A stretch of DNA of 64,000 nt from Anaerolineae bacterium (GCA_022824365.1 JAJEAA010000014.1:1-64000), one strand, 5' to 3'. Counted from the first letter of the stretch, positions 34,053 to 42,294 are shown. Program-made: numbers and translations. Notes: generated from the letters alone by a model not told the origin.

Positions 34053-35057
34053 ATGGACAGGATAACGAGCCGCGCCGGACGCCGCTTCGTGCACTTTGTG
34101 CTGCTGAGCTTCACTGTCTACAGCCTGGTGCCATTCATCTGGACGGGCATGCAATCTTTCAAGACCGTCAAAGACGCCTTTTCCCGAACGCCCCTGCTGC
34201 TCTTCGAGCCGACGCTGCAGAATTACCAGGATGTGTGGATACGCCGCGTGCCAGAAAATGCCGAAGCAATTGGACTCGGGATTTTGCTGGCGGTGATGGT
34301 GCTGGTCGGACTGCTGTTGACCGCGCGCAGTTTGCCCATCAACGATCGCCTGGTGTATGGCTTTTGCCTGGCGGGTTTTGGATTGTTGTTGTGGGCGATC
34401 CCGCAGCTGATCTATATGCAGAAGTTCTATGACTACTTCATCAATACCCTGATCGTCACCGCCTTCACGATTACGATCTCCATATCAATCGGCTGTTTGG
34501 CGGGCTATTCGCTGGCGCGCTATGCGGGCTTGGCGGCTGTGGTGATTCTCATCGCCGCGCTGGCTTTCCGCGCCCTCCCCCGCCTGGCATTTGTGCTGCC
34601 CTATTACTGGATCGGCTCGCTGCTGAACCTGTTGGACACCGGGCTGCTGGTGGTAGTTTCCCTCGTGGCGGTCAACCAGCCATTCACTATTTGGATGCTG
34701 CGCAGCTTCTTCATGGAAGTGCCAAAAGACCTGGAGGAGTCAGCCATGGTCGATGGCGCGAACCGCTTGCAATCCTTCCTGCGCGTGATCGTGCCAGTTG
34801 CCTGGCCCGGCATCATCTCCACCGCCTTGTTTACGCTGCTGCTGGCGTATAACGAATTCCTGCTGGTGCGCGTGTTGACGCAGTCGAATTGGACGCTGCC
34901 GGTGGCCATCTCGCGCTATACCGGCAACGAATCGGCCGATGAAATAACGCTGGCTGCGGCCGCGTCGGTCTCGGCTACCTTGCCCATCATCGTCGTCATC
35001 CTCTACTTCCAGAAGCACTTGGTGAAAGGGCTGTCGGCCGGCGCCGTCAAAGGCTGA
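34053..35057 (+). CDS. Maltose-type ABC transporter permease (MalG-like) with inserted helices
   Basis: This 334-residue MalG-type permease is about 50 residues longer than usual. After the first helix (about 13-32), two extra hydrophobic segments (IGLGILLAVMVLVGLLL, 73-89, and VYGFCLAGFGLLLWAI, 101-116) precede the usual core. The core begins with FYDYFINTLIVTAFT, and the EAA loop is SAMVDGANRLQSFLRVIVP. ATG 34053 begins after the upstream stop; the earlier in-frame ATG overlaps that gene. It pairs with the MalF-like protein in the membrane. Confidence 0.85.
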   Translation: MDRITSRAGRRFVHFVLLSFTVYSLVPFIWTGMQSFKTVKDAFSRTPLLLFEPTLQNYQDVWIRRVPENAEAIGLGILLAVMVLVGLLLTARSLPINDRLVYGFCLAGFGLLLWAIPQLIYMQKFYDYFINTLIVTAFTITISISIGCLAGYSLARYAGLAAVVILIAALAFRALPRLAFVLPYYWIGSLLNLLDTGLLVVVSLVAVNQPFTIWMLRSFFMEVPKDLEESAMVDGANRLQSFLRVIVPVAWPGIISTALFTLLLAYNEFLLVRVLTQSNWTLPVAISRYTGNESADEITLAAAASVSATLPIIVVILYFQKHLVKGLSAGAVKG

Positions 35058-35124
35058 ATCCATCGCCGCTCGCGCGTCACAACTTGACTCACACAAAATC
35101 ACCAACCCACAATACGATAAACAT

Positions 35125-35150
35125 GTAAAGGCGAGTCGGCGAGTCGCCCG
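35125..35150 (+). repeat. GTAGGGGCGA-type hairpin, divergent copy
   Basis: GTAAAGGCGAGTC with the closing arm GAGTCGCCCG. Together with the copy at 35228 it brackets a SnoaL gene remnant in direct orientation. Confidence 0.6.
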
Positions 35151-35167
35151 AAAATAGCCGTAAATCC

Positions 35168-35224
35168 CAGATCGACATTGACGTATTCGAGCGCCTGCGC
35201 CAACATCAGCAGCGCAAGCAGTAG
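35168..35224 (+). pseudogene. C-terminal remnant of a SnoaL-like gene
   Basis: The frame reads QIDIDVFERLRQHQQRKQ and then TAG. It matches the tail QLGVDVFERMRELTAARQ of the SnoaL-like protein at 29363-30400. No start or further homologous sequence is visible upstream. It lies between two copies of the GTAGGGGCGA repeat, the second beginning three bases after its stop. Confidence 0.6.
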
Positions 35225-35227
35225 AAT

Positions 35228-35256
35228 GTAGGGGCGGCCTATCAAGGTCGTCCGCC
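35228..35256 (+). repeat. GTAGGGGCGA-type hairpin
   Basis: GTAGGGGCGGCC with the closing arm AAGGTCGTCCGCC, 17 bases before the start of the second double-SnoaL gene. It lies in the leader of that gene. Confidence 0.7.
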
Positions 35257-35272
35257 GGAGCGCATTAGCAAT

Positions 35273-36421
35273 ATGGACGAGACAAAACGCAAAGCACCAA
35301 ACAGCCAAGCCTCCGAACCGATCGCCATCGCCAACGGTCCCGGCATCATGCCGCCCGATTATTCGATTTCGCTGGCGGCGAAAGGCGGCGCCGATACGCT
35401 GTTGCGCCACCCGGGCGCGGAGCGCGTCCAGAGCATGCGCGGCTTCGAAGCGACATACAGCGACATCATCGACTACATCGTCCGCATCACCCACCGCATC
35501 TGGGAAGAGAAAGACATCGGCTACATCTACGATACCTACCGCCATAATTCACACGTCTACGATGATTACGGCTTGCAATACGGCAACGACAAAATCGTCG
35601 CCGATACCGTCCATACCATCAACGCCTTCCCCGATATCCGCCTTTACGCCGACGAAATCATCTGGGCCGGGGATGACGACATTGGCTACCACACCTCGCA
35701 TCGTACCCTCATCACCGGCCACAACACCGGCTACAGCCGCTATGGACCGCCCACCGGCCGCAAAGTCACGCTCTGGTGCATCGCCAATTGCGTCTCGCTG
35801 GAGAATGAGATCTTCGCCGAATGGGTCGCCTACGACACCGCCAACCTGGTCTATCAACTCGGCTTTGACCTGCGCGAGATGGCGCGGAAACTGGGCAACG
35901 AACTGGAAGACAACGGCCTCATGGACCCGCGCTTCGGCGAAGCGGAACGCCTGCCCGGGCAAGACAAGCCGGATTACCTGGAAGCGCCGACCAAGCCCAA
36001 CGGCTTCGATGTCGAGGAGTTCATCCGCCGCACCTGGCACAATATCTGGAACCGCCGCAGCCTGCGCGAAGTGGCGCGCGCCTACGACCAGACCCTGCAT
36101 TTCCGCGGCGCTACCGGACGCGCCTTCTACGGCCGCGGCGAGTATCAATCATTCATCCTCAGCATCATGGCCATGTTCCCCGATCTCATGCTGCAAATCG
36201 ACGACATCTACTGGATGGGCAACGACGCCGATGGCTACCTGGTCTCGGTGCGCTGGAGCCTGATCGGCACGCACCGCGGCAACGGCATCTACGGCGCGCC
36301 CAGCGGCCGGCGCGTCAATATGTGGGGCATCACCCAGCAAGAAATCACCGGCGGCCTCGTCACCAAAGAGTGGATGCTTTTCAACGAATTCGCCGTCATG
36401 CAGCAAATCTATCGCGACTAA
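35273..36421 (+). CDS. Double SnoaL-like (ester cyclase family) protein, second copy
   Basis: This 382-residue protein has two NTF2/SnoaL-like domains, about 60-200 and 240-375. Both carry the parallel blocks 'IWEEKDIGYIYDTY' / 'IWNRRSLREVARAYD' and 'FPDIRLYADEIIWAGDD' / 'FPDLMLQIDDIYWMGND'. This internal repeat shows the domains arose by duplication. About 60 N-terminal residues look disordered. It follows the ABC permease genes in the same direction, after a remnant and a hairpin repeat. A role on the imported sugar is plausible but no reaction is known. Confidence 0.72.
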   Translation: MDETKRKAPNSQASEPIAIANGPGIMPPDYSISLAAKGGADTLLRHPGAERVQSMRGFEATYSDIIDYIVRITHRIWEEKDIGYIYDTYRHNSHVYDDYGLQYGNDKIVADTVHTINAFPDIRLYADEIIWAGDDDIGYHTSHRTLITGHNTGYSRYGPPTGRKVTLWCIANCVSLENEIFAEWVAYDTANLVYQLGFDLREMARKLGNELEDNGLMDPRFGEAERLPGQDKPDYLEAPTKPNGFDVEEFIRRTWHNIWNRRSLREVARAYDQTLHFRGATGRAFYGRGEYQSFILSIMAMFPDLMLQIDDIYWMGNDADGYLVSVRWSLIGTHRGNGIYGAPSGRRVNMWGITQQEITGGLVTKEWMLFNEFAVMQQIYRD

Positions 36422-36491
36422 ACTCCGCCAAGCCGTAAGGCTTGTTCGGTACTCGGTCAAAGCCATCGCTTTTTTCTACCCCATCCCCCGG

Positions 36492-36545
36492 CCCCTCTCG
36501 CCATCTCTATGGCGAGCATCCCGAAGCATCATGGAAGGGGAGCGA
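36492..36545 (+). repeat. C/G-rich hairpin repeat with inner perfect stem
   Basis: CTCGCCAT (36497-36504) and ATGGCGAG (36509-36516) form an 8-bp stem with a CTCT loop. An outer CCCCTC arm can pair with GGGGAG at 36537-36542. It is 70 bases after the SnoaL-like gene and could end its transcript, although no T-run follows. Confidence 0.5.
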
Positions 36546-37077
36546 AACTTGGCGGATTGGCGCCGCTTCGACTTGGCCAATAATGGCGGAAACAGCCCGC
36601 AGTCATCCAGCCTAAAGCGCCGCTAAAACCCCTGAAAACGCCGGAAAATTCGCCGGTGTATGGATACAGTATCTATATAGCATCGGGGGGGGGGGAGGGG
36701 GGCGCAGAGTTCGTATATTTGCCGGCGAAGTTATCAGGCAGTCAGCATAGAGCCGCTCCCAGAGAGTATTTGTTTTCGGTATGTCTATTGCCCGAAACGG
36801 ACAAAGTCGGACACGGGAAAATGCTTTTCGGACAGGAGAGGCGGTTTTCCAGGCGAAACGGACAAAAGGCAGGCGGCTGTCGGTATGATTTTGGTATGCC
36901 GGCGCAGGGGCGCAAGCGCCTGCATCGCGGGAGTCTAGCGACAGGGCCGGGATAGAGAGCGAATTTACGGCGGAGGGCATCGGTTGGGCGCCGCGATTGA
37001 GAGCCTGCGAACATTGATCCATAGGGGGAGTGTATCATGATTTTGCGTCGAAGGAAAGAACAAATGTGCGATATTTT

Positions 37078-37131
37078 CGGGCGACCGATGGCTCGCCCCT
37101 ACGCGTGTATTTTGGCGGACGACCCTACGGG
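37078..37131 (-). repeat. GTAGGGGCGA-type hairpin (minus orientation) plus half copy
   Basis: The complement of 37078-37103 reads GTAGGGGCGAGCC ... GGTCGCCCG. A half copy (GGCGGACGACCCTAC) lies at 37114-37128. Confidence 0.6.
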
Positions 37132-37236
37132 TTTCGGTGTGATTGGCACAGGCTCGTAAGGGGATATATCATATCGCCCGCTCTCAGTAAAACCAAGTTA
37201 GTCATGCGACAAATGAAATGTAGTGGATGTTGTAAG

Positions 37237-37262
37237 CGGGCGACTCACAGAGTCGCCCCTAC
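37237..37262 (-). repeat. GTAGGGGCGA-type hairpin (minus orientation)
   Basis: Arms GTAGGGGCGACTC and GAGTCGCCCG enclose a TGT loop. Compared with the copy at 49404, a C-G pair is replaced by T-A on both sides of the stem. Confidence 0.75.
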
Positions 37263-37327
37263 AATGATTTCGATTTTTGCCATTCTCTTTACCTTGCAAT
37301 ATTTTTCTCATTACTTTGTTGGTTCTA

Positions 37328-37346
37328 CTTCTGTGCCCTCTGTGGC
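37328..37346 (+). repeat. CTCTGTG tandem repeat (two units)
   Basis: CTTCTGTGCCCTCTGTGGC lies 11 bases beyond the stop of the minus-strand nucleoside hydrolase gene and 66 bases from a GTAGGGGCGA hairpin. Confidence 0.65.
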
Positions 37347-37357
37347 GGAAATGAAAA

Positions 37358-38302
37358 CTATGCCCCGCGCAAACGCTCCGCCTCCAACTCGACCACCCGT
37401 TCCCCATCCACATCAACGCAGACATTCACCAGCGGCCGATTCGCCCAGGCCGGCAGAATATGCCCGCCGGTCGCGGGCCAGGTCTTGCCCCGCCCCAAAC
37501 CCTGCGTCCCCACGCGGATGGGCCAGCGCCGCACCTTGAACAGCGTCGGATCCAGAAGGTAGGCGATCGCGCTGGAATCATGCACGAAGATGCCCTTCGC
37601 CTCGTAATTCGATTCGAAATAGCGCCGATAATGCGGCAGGATGCGCGCGATATGATCCGACATCGGGTTGCCATGCGTCGCGTATTCGGCGATATCCTCG
37701 GGCTTCATGTGCACCCGCAGCGTCACATCCAAGCCCACCATCGTCACCTGCCAGTCAGCGCCGAAAACGATATCGGCCGCTTCCGGATCGTTGCGGATAT
37801 TGGCTTCGCCGGCTGGGCTGGCATTGCCCGGCGCCAAGGCGTTGCCGCCCATCAGCACCACCTCATCGGCCCACTCGGCGACGCGCGGCTCCAACCGCAG
37901 CGCCAGCGCGATATTCGTCAGCGGACCCACCGGCGCCAGCGTAATCTCACCCGGATGCGCCCGCAACTGCTCGATGATAAACTGCGCCGCGCTGATATCG
38001 AGCGCCTTGCCCGCCGGGTCCGGCAAGTTGATATCGCCCTGCCCGTCCGCCCCATGCACGAAAGGGACCGAACCTTCAAAGGGACCCGTCAAAGCGTCAA
38101 CCGCGCCCGCCGCCACCGGTATATCGCCCCGCCCGGCGATCTCCAACAAGCGCAAGGCGTTCTTCGTCGCCAGCTCGGTATGCACATTGCCGAAGATCGT
38201 GGTCAAACCGACCACCTCCAACTCCGGCGAGCAAAGCGCGAAGAAGATCGCCATCGCATCGTCGACGCCGGGGTCGGTATCAATTATGATCTTTCGTGGC
38301 AT
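37358..38302 (-). CDS. Inosine/uridine-preferring nucleoside hydrolase
   Basis: This 314-residue protein of the IUNH family splits ribonucleosides to base and ribose. The calcium-binding motif DTDPGVDD is at residues 8-15, GPLTNIALALRL follows near 127, and a later HDSSAIAYLLDP carries the conserved His-Asp. GGAG lies upstream of ATG 38302. It is the last gene of the long leftward operon beginning with a BMP-type binding protein at 49191, consistent with cytoplasmic cleavage of imported nucleosides. A second, different hydrolase lies at 51448. Confidence 0.92.
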   Translation of the reverse strand: MPRKIIIDTDPGVDDAMAIFFALCSPELEVVGLTTIFGNVHTELATKNALRLLEIAGRGDIPVAAGAVDALTGPFEGSVPFVHGADGQGDINLPDPAGKALDISAAQFIIEQLRAHPGEITLAPVGPLTNIALALRLEPRVAEWADEVVLMGGNALAPGNASPAGEANIRNDPEAADIVFGADWQVTMVGLDVTLRVHMKPEDIAEYATHGNPMSDHIARILPHYRRYFESNYEAKGIFVHDSSAIAYLLDPTLFKVRRWPIRVGTQGLGRGKTWPATGGHILPAWANRPLVNVCVDVDGERVVELEAERLRGA

Positions 38303-38323
38303 TTATCAGCTCCAGTCTCTGCG

Positions 38324-38707
38324 CTAGGTCGAAATCAGTTCGGTTTTGTTAATCGCAATATATGCCACACTAAAGGGATAGAATAGCGCGGCTATTCCAC
38401 CTGTCAGGAATATAAATATCAGCCAGAAAATGACGTGACCGAGCTGCTGGCCAGACTTGAAATTGCAGCGTAACCGCGCGGTAGAATGAGCGTATTCATC
38501 TCTGATGACTATAGAGTCGATAATCATTTTGACCGCAGCGTAAGGCCAGAACAGCGCGCCAATCCCAAAAGTAGCCATAACGACAAGCAGCCAGATCACC
38601 ACATGCCCAATCACCTGCGCAACCGTCAACTCCGAGCGCAGCCGGCCAATGCTCGCGACCAACTCAGCGCCCCCCAGATTCATATGTTCAACCTTCTGCT
38701 TGCTCAT
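38324..38707 (-). CDS. Small four-helix membrane protein of unknown function
   Basis: This 127-residue protein has a hydrophilic N-terminus (MSKQKVEHMNLGG) and two similar halves. Each contains a helix pair, GHVVIWLLVVMATFGIGALFWPYA and GHVIFWLIFIFLTGGIAALFYPF, joined by a basic loop. This internal duplication suggests a four-helix protein, possibly of a DUF6693-like family. ATG 38707 has AGGAG upstream; the longer frame lacks similarity to a second start. It lies between the YjbQ and nucleoside hydrolase genes. Its role is unknown. Confidence 0.7.
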   Translation of the reverse strand: MSKQKVEHMNLGGAELVASIGRLRSELTVAQVIGHVVIWLLVVMATFGIGALFWPYAAVKMIIDSIVIRDEYAHSTARLRCNFKSGQQLGHVIFWLIFIFLTGGIAALFYPFSVAYIAINKTELIST

Positions 38708-38802
38708 AGCAAACTCCTGGGCTTGCCGATAAATGCGACTGATCTTGACCCGTTTAGGCGGACGCTGAATCTGTCTGGCGTCCTTGAGCGGCGGCGCTTC
38801 AA

Positions 38803-39210
38803 TCATCCCTCAATGATCTTAACCTGCGCCTGCCGCTTTCGCGGTCCATCAAATTCGAAAAACATAATACTCTGCGACCAACCCAGCAGCAGCTTCCCGC
38901 CAGCAATCGCCAGCGTCACGCTCTGCCCCACCAGCGCCGCCTTGATATGCCCGGCCGCATCCGCCGGCGTATCATATTGATGAACGAAGTCCACCCGCTT
39001 CGGCACCAGACGCTTGAATTCCGCAACCAGGTCGGTCGGCGTCGCCGGATCCAAGCCGGAATTGAGCGTGACCCCGGCCGTCGTATGTGGCGCGATCACG
39101 ACGCAGATACCGGCCTCCACGCCGCTATCCGCCACCGCCGCCCGCACTTGCTCACTGATGTCCACCAGAGCTTCCCCCGCCGGACTGTCGATTTCTATCA
39201 CTGTCATCAT
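38803..39210 (-). CDS. yjbQ: YjbQ/UPF0047 family protein
   Basis: This 135-residue protein belongs to the YjbQ family, small beta-rich trimers, some of which have a weak thiamine-phosphate-synthase-like activity. The motif IAPHTTAGVTLNSGLDP and the C-terminal LLLGWSQSIMFFEFDGPR are diagnostic. Start codons at 39210 and 39207 are both possible; the first overlaps the end of the kinase gene, so translation is coupled. The longer frame running back through the kinase is an artefact. Its place in a nucleoside operon is unexplained. Confidence 0.88.
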   Translation of the reverse strand: MMTVIEIDSPAGEALVDISEQVRAAVADSGVEAGICVVIAPHTTAGVTLNSGLDPATPTDLVAEFKRLVPKRVDFVHQYDTPADAAGHIKAALVGQSVTLAIAGGKLLLGWSQSIMFFEFDGPRKRQAQVKIIEG

Positions 39211-40160
39211 GTCAAACTGATTCCTGTTCCGTATGTATCGAGGACTCGCTGCGCCTCGGCCCGCGTCGGCGCATTCCGGCCCGCGCCCGCTTTCGCCACG
39301 CTGGCCGCCCCCATCGCGTTGCCGATTGTGCCACATTCCGCCGGAGAATACCCCTGCAATTCCGCCCAGATATAAGCCGCGGCGAAGGCATCGCCCGCCC
39401 CAATCGTATCGACAACCTCGGCGGGAAAGCCGGGGCAAGCCAGGTCCAACTCCCGCCCGAGCAAATGACAGCCGGCCGGCCCCCGTTTCAGCACGATGCG
39501 CAAATCGGGATAGGCATCCAGCAAACGCCGACAAGCGTCAATATCGCTCTCGCCAGCAGCCACAAAGCGAATCTCGTCATCCGTGAGAATCAAGACATCA
39601 GCCGCGCCCAGAACCTCTTCCACACCCGCCTGCTCCAACTGGCCCAGGAAAGGTCCCACATCGACATAGAGCGGCGCCGCACTCGACTCCATGAAACGCA
39701 GCGCGCCCTCCACCAGCGGATTCAGGCGCTCCTCAACCAACGTATAACCGGCGATGAAGACCGCATCCGCTCGCTCAAGCTGACGCGCCGCCTGCGCCGT
39801 GAATTTAATCGGCGGTCCCTCGCCATAGTGGCCCAGAAAAACATGCGCCAACTGAACCGGGTCGCTGAGCGCAATGACAGTCGTGGTTGTGCTTTCAGTC
39901 GGGACGACCAGCGCCACAGTGTCAATACCGGCTTCAGCCAGGATGTCCAGCAGCAGGCGCCCTTGAAAATCATCGCCCGCCGTGCCCAGCGCGGCCGCCT
40001 CCATGCCCAGCGCCCGCGCGGCTAGCAGCGTCGTACAAGCGCCGCCCGGCTCAATCAGCAGGCTCGGCGAGCTTTGATGCCCATCCGCCACCACCGGCAG
40101 CCGCGCCTCCAGCAGCAGATCAACGACAAGGTCGCCAACTGTGACAAGACATTTAGTCAT
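39207..40160 (-). CDS. PfkB family carbohydrate or nucleoside kinase
   Basis: This 317-residue ribokinase-family protein has the N-terminal GD...D motif (VTVGDLVVDLLLEARLP), a GG pair at G39-G40 for sugar binding, and DTIGAGDAFAAAY with anion-hole GAGD 254-257 and catalytic base D257. Likely substrates in this operon are ribose freed by the nucleoside hydrolase, or a nucleoside such as pseudouridine or inosine. Its start overlaps the ADP-ribosylglycohydrolase stop by 8 bases and its stop overlaps yjbQ, so the three are expressed as a unit. Confidence 0.9.
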   Translation of the reverse strand: MTKCLVTVGDLVVDLLLEARLPVVADGHQSSPSLLIEPGGACTTLLAARALGMEAAALGTAGDDFQGRLLLDILAEAGIDTVALVVPTESTTTTVIALSDPVQLAHVFLGHYGEGPPIKFTAQAARQLERADAVFIAGYTLVEERLNPLVEGALRFMESSAAPLYVDVGPFLGQLEQAGVEEVLGAADVLILTDDEIRFVAAGESDIDACRRLLDAYPDLRIVLKRGPAGCHLLGRELDLACPGFPAEVVDTIGAGDAFAAAYIWAELQGYSPAECGTIGNAMGAASVAKAGAGRNAPTRAEAQRVLDTYGTGISLT

Positions 40161-41163
40161 CGGCGCCGGATTTCAAGAGCAGCGCTTCCAGTCCCGCCGC
40201 AATCCCCCGCACATCGTATTCGCGGAAGACCTCATCCGCCTCCAGCACGGCAATATCCTCAGCCGGTATCGCCTCATAACCGGCGAAACTCCCCGCCATC
40301 GCGCAAGCGATCGCGCCGATAGTATCGGCATCGCCCGAGAGATTCGCCGCCAAAATCGCCGTTTCCTTGGGGTCGCCTTGCGCCATCGCCAGCAGACCAA
40401 AAGCCGCGCCCACCGTCTCCGGCACATTCAGCGTCGCGCCAACCTCGTCATACAAGCGCCGCAGCCGAGAGCGTTTATCCGCCGCGCTATTCACAATTGC
40501 CAGCGCCTGCTCAATCTTGAAAGCCACCGAACAGCCGAACCAGCGCCGCCCGTGCGCCCGCCCGAGCTTAGCCCCTTGCAAGCCCGCCTCGATCACATCC
40601 GCCAGCCCGACGCTATCGACCATCGCCATGGCCACTGCTGCCGAGACTGCCGCCGCGCCCGAGACCGCCGGTCCCGTGAAATGCGTCGGCATGCAGACCG
40701 TCACCGTATCCGTCACCGCCCCGGCGATATCGCCCGGATGCAAAGCGCCAATCGGGGCGATGCGCATCGGCGCGCCGTTGGTATCGCCCCAGAGACCGGT
40801 CCTGCGCGGGTCCTCGCCCGCCTTCAGCGCATTGACGCCACGCCGTGTTGAGGGACCGACATAGGGGGAGTTGTCGCCATTGACCCGGTCGTACCAGGTC
40901 ACAATTCCATTCACCGCCGCCGCCAGCGTGACGCCGCCCGCCTCGATGATCGCCCGCGCGATGGAGAAGGCTTGCTCGCTGTCGTCAGTGATGCGCCCGG
41001 CCGGCAACCCGGCATGCACGATGTGATCCTCCGGCGCGTCTTGCCAGCTATCCAGCCAGCCGAAGCAGCGCTCCGTGTCCTCCGGGTGGACCTGCGCCGG
41101 CATGGCGAAAGCATCGCCCAGCGCTTGGCCGTAGAGGCAGCCGAGAATTTTATTCAGCATCAT
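40153..41163 (-). CDS. ADP-ribosylglycohydrolase (DraG) family protein, second copy
   Basis: This 336-residue all-helical hydrolase has the metal motifs ITDDSEQAF (D60-D61) near the N-terminus and LSGDADTIGAIACAMAGSFAG near residue 278. The opening ILGCLYGQALGDAFAMPAQ is characteristic. The length matches the catalytic domain without the extension of the copy at 6575. It overlaps the PfkB kinase gene by 8 bases and the upstream unknown gene by 14. In this operon it may release ribose or ADP-ribose from a glycoside that the kinase then phosphorylates; that coupling is inference. Confidence 0.88.
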   Translation of the reverse strand: MMLNKILGCLYGQALGDAFAMPAQVHPEDTERCFGWLDSWQDAPEDHIVHAGLPAGRITDDSEQAFSIARAIIEAGGVTLAAAVNGIVTWYDRVNGDNSPYVGPSTRRGVNALKAGEDPRRTGLWGDTNGAPMRIAPIGALHPGDIAGAVTDTVTVCMPTHFTGPAVSGAAAVSAAVAMAMVDSVGLADVIEAGLQGAKLGRAHGRRWFGCSVAFKIEQALAIVNSAADKRSRLRRLYDEVGATLNVPETVGAAFGLLAMAQGDPKETAILAANLSGDADTIGAIACAMAGSFAGYEAIPAEDIAVLEADEVFREYDVRGIAAGLEALLLKSGADD

Positions 41164-41815
41164 CGTCGGTTTCTATCGCTTGCCAGTTCTCCAGCCAAGC
41201 GGCGAACCAGCCCGACCAAAAGTCAGGCACTGTCTTCCCTTCAAGCCATTCGCGCGCGCTTACTGATCCAGCATCGCGATACTGCGAAATCCAGGTCGAG
41301 CGGTCATCTTCCCAGCTGTTTCGGAATGATAGGACAGAGGCCCCTACCTCGTAATGCTTCAACTCCTCGGGCGGAATCGCTTCCAATGCAATTGTGACGC
41401 CATACCCGGTCTGGATATCCACGCCGGTAAAGTGCTGGTCATAGTCGGACATCTCGGTTTTATGCCAGATCGTCCACTCTATGGAACTTCCGCAGATGAA
41501 ACCGGACGAGTCTTGTAGAGGACTTAGAAGCCGCGCCACCACTTGATTGGCTCGGCCGCCGCCCATGAAAATCGCGTTGATGATGTGGTCAAGCGAGGCG
41601 CGCCATTCCTGCCCATAGAAATCAGCCACGGTATCGTCCCAGACGATGTCGCGTATCTCCTCTTGCGAAGCGAACCCGGCCGTGTACGCGTATTCGAGCC
41701 TGTCAGCCAGTTGCATCGCATAGCATTGCAAGGCGTTTCGCTTCTCGAAATATTGCAGGATGAGCAAGCCAATGATGAGCAAAATGATGACGCGCGTCAC
41801 ATGGGTTCTTTTCAT
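41150..41815 (-). CDS. Membrane-anchored protein of unknown function
   Basis: This 221-residue protein has one N-terminal hydrophobic helix (VIILLIIGLLILQYF, 8-22), which anchors or exports the rest. The remainder is acidic and tryptophan-rich, ending DFWSGWFAAWLENWQAIE. Two cysteines (QCYAMQL; FICGSS) could form a disulfide outside the cell. I do not recognise the family. It overlaps the ADP-ribosylglycohydrolase start by 14 bases and so belongs to the salvage operon; it may be an envelope partner of the importer. Confidence 0.6.
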   Translation of the reverse strand: MKRTHVTRVIILLIIGLLILQYFEKRNALQCYAMQLADRLEYAYTAGFASQEEIRDIVWDDTVADFYGQEWRASLDHIINAIFMGGGRANQVVARLLSPLQDSSGFICGSSIEWTIWHKTEMSDYDQHFTGVDIQTGYGVTIALEAIPPEELKHYEVGASVLSFRNSWEDDRSTWISQYRDAGSVSAREWLEGKTVPDFWSGWFAAWLENWQAIETDDDAE

Positions 41816-41874
41816 GGATATCCCTCGCCCTTACTACAATATGGCAATAGTCAGAGTAGAAGACTCGGTTCAAC

Positions 41875-41973
41875 TTAGCCGACTTGCCTTTCCTCCTCAC
41901 GCCAGACATTCTCAACCCAAGCGTAGAAATCAGCTACCGTCATTTCAACCGTCTTGGAGTCTTTTGAGTCCAT
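41875..41973 (-). CDS. Possible 32-residue peptide resembling the tail of the next protein
   Basis: A short frame encodes MDSKDSKTVEMTVADFYAW followed by VENVWREEERQVG. It resembles the C-terminal KTVPDFWSGWFAAWLENWQ of the protein encoded just downstream. It may be a very small gene or the relic of a duplicated one. Support is weak. Confidence 0.25.
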   Translation of the reverse strand: MDSKDSKTVEMTVADFYAWVENVWREEERQVG

Positions 41974-41994
41974 CACCCAAACTCGCCATTGCTG

Positions 41995-42294
41995 TTATAC
42001 CCGCTCAGGAATGCTGCCAAAAAATTCCAGCAACTTGTCCGGTGACTTGCTGACTTTATTGCCAATGATTATACCGGGGCGCATCACGCAAGAATCGCTG
42101 CTTGCTGTTGACAGGCAGAATCGATAGGGAGTACTGTGACCGGCCGGCTGGAGCACGGCCACGACAAGGGTAGCGACCCCAGATGCCACCGATGTAACCA
42201 TGATAGCGAACAAGACGGCGTCCGCCAGGCGCTTCAAAGACCGCAGAGTCTGTTTCGGAATCAGGATTTTCGCGCGTTTTCGCTTATGGTTCAT
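41995..42294 (-). CDS. Small single-helix membrane protein of unknown function
   Basis: This 99-residue protein has a very basic N-terminus (NHKRKRAKILIPKQTLRSLKR), one transmembrane helix (VLFAIMVTSVASGVATLVVAVL, 27-48) and an outside tail with two cysteines (RFCLSTASSDSC). The positive-inside rule puts the N-terminus in the cytoplasm. It starts 8 bases after the permease stop, so it is coupled to the transporter genes. No family is recognised; a small accessory subunit of the importer is conceivable. Confidence 0.5.
   Translation of the reverse strand: MNHKRKRAKILIPKQTLRSLKRLADAVLFAIMVTSVASGVATLVVAVLQPAGHSTPYRFCLSTASSDSCVMRPGIIIGNKVSKSPDKLLEFFGSIPERV

Larger units (their letters stand above)
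36422..37357. other. 936-bp stretch without a convincing gene
   Basis: Short frames here are proline- or arginine-rich and look like noise. The stretch holds a C/G-rich hairpin (36492-36545), an 11-G run followed by A and 6 G (36685-36702), a 13-bp direct repeat CGAAACGGACAAA (36793 and 36854), two or three GTAGGGGCGA hairpins and a CTCTGTG copy near its right end. It separates two convergent clusters. Confidence 0.6.

Noticed and set aside
36612..37022. 136-codon minus-strand frame in the gene-free stretch
   Set aside because: The G run is read as a proline run (RPPPPPPM) and the rest shows no protein-like pattern or ribosome site.
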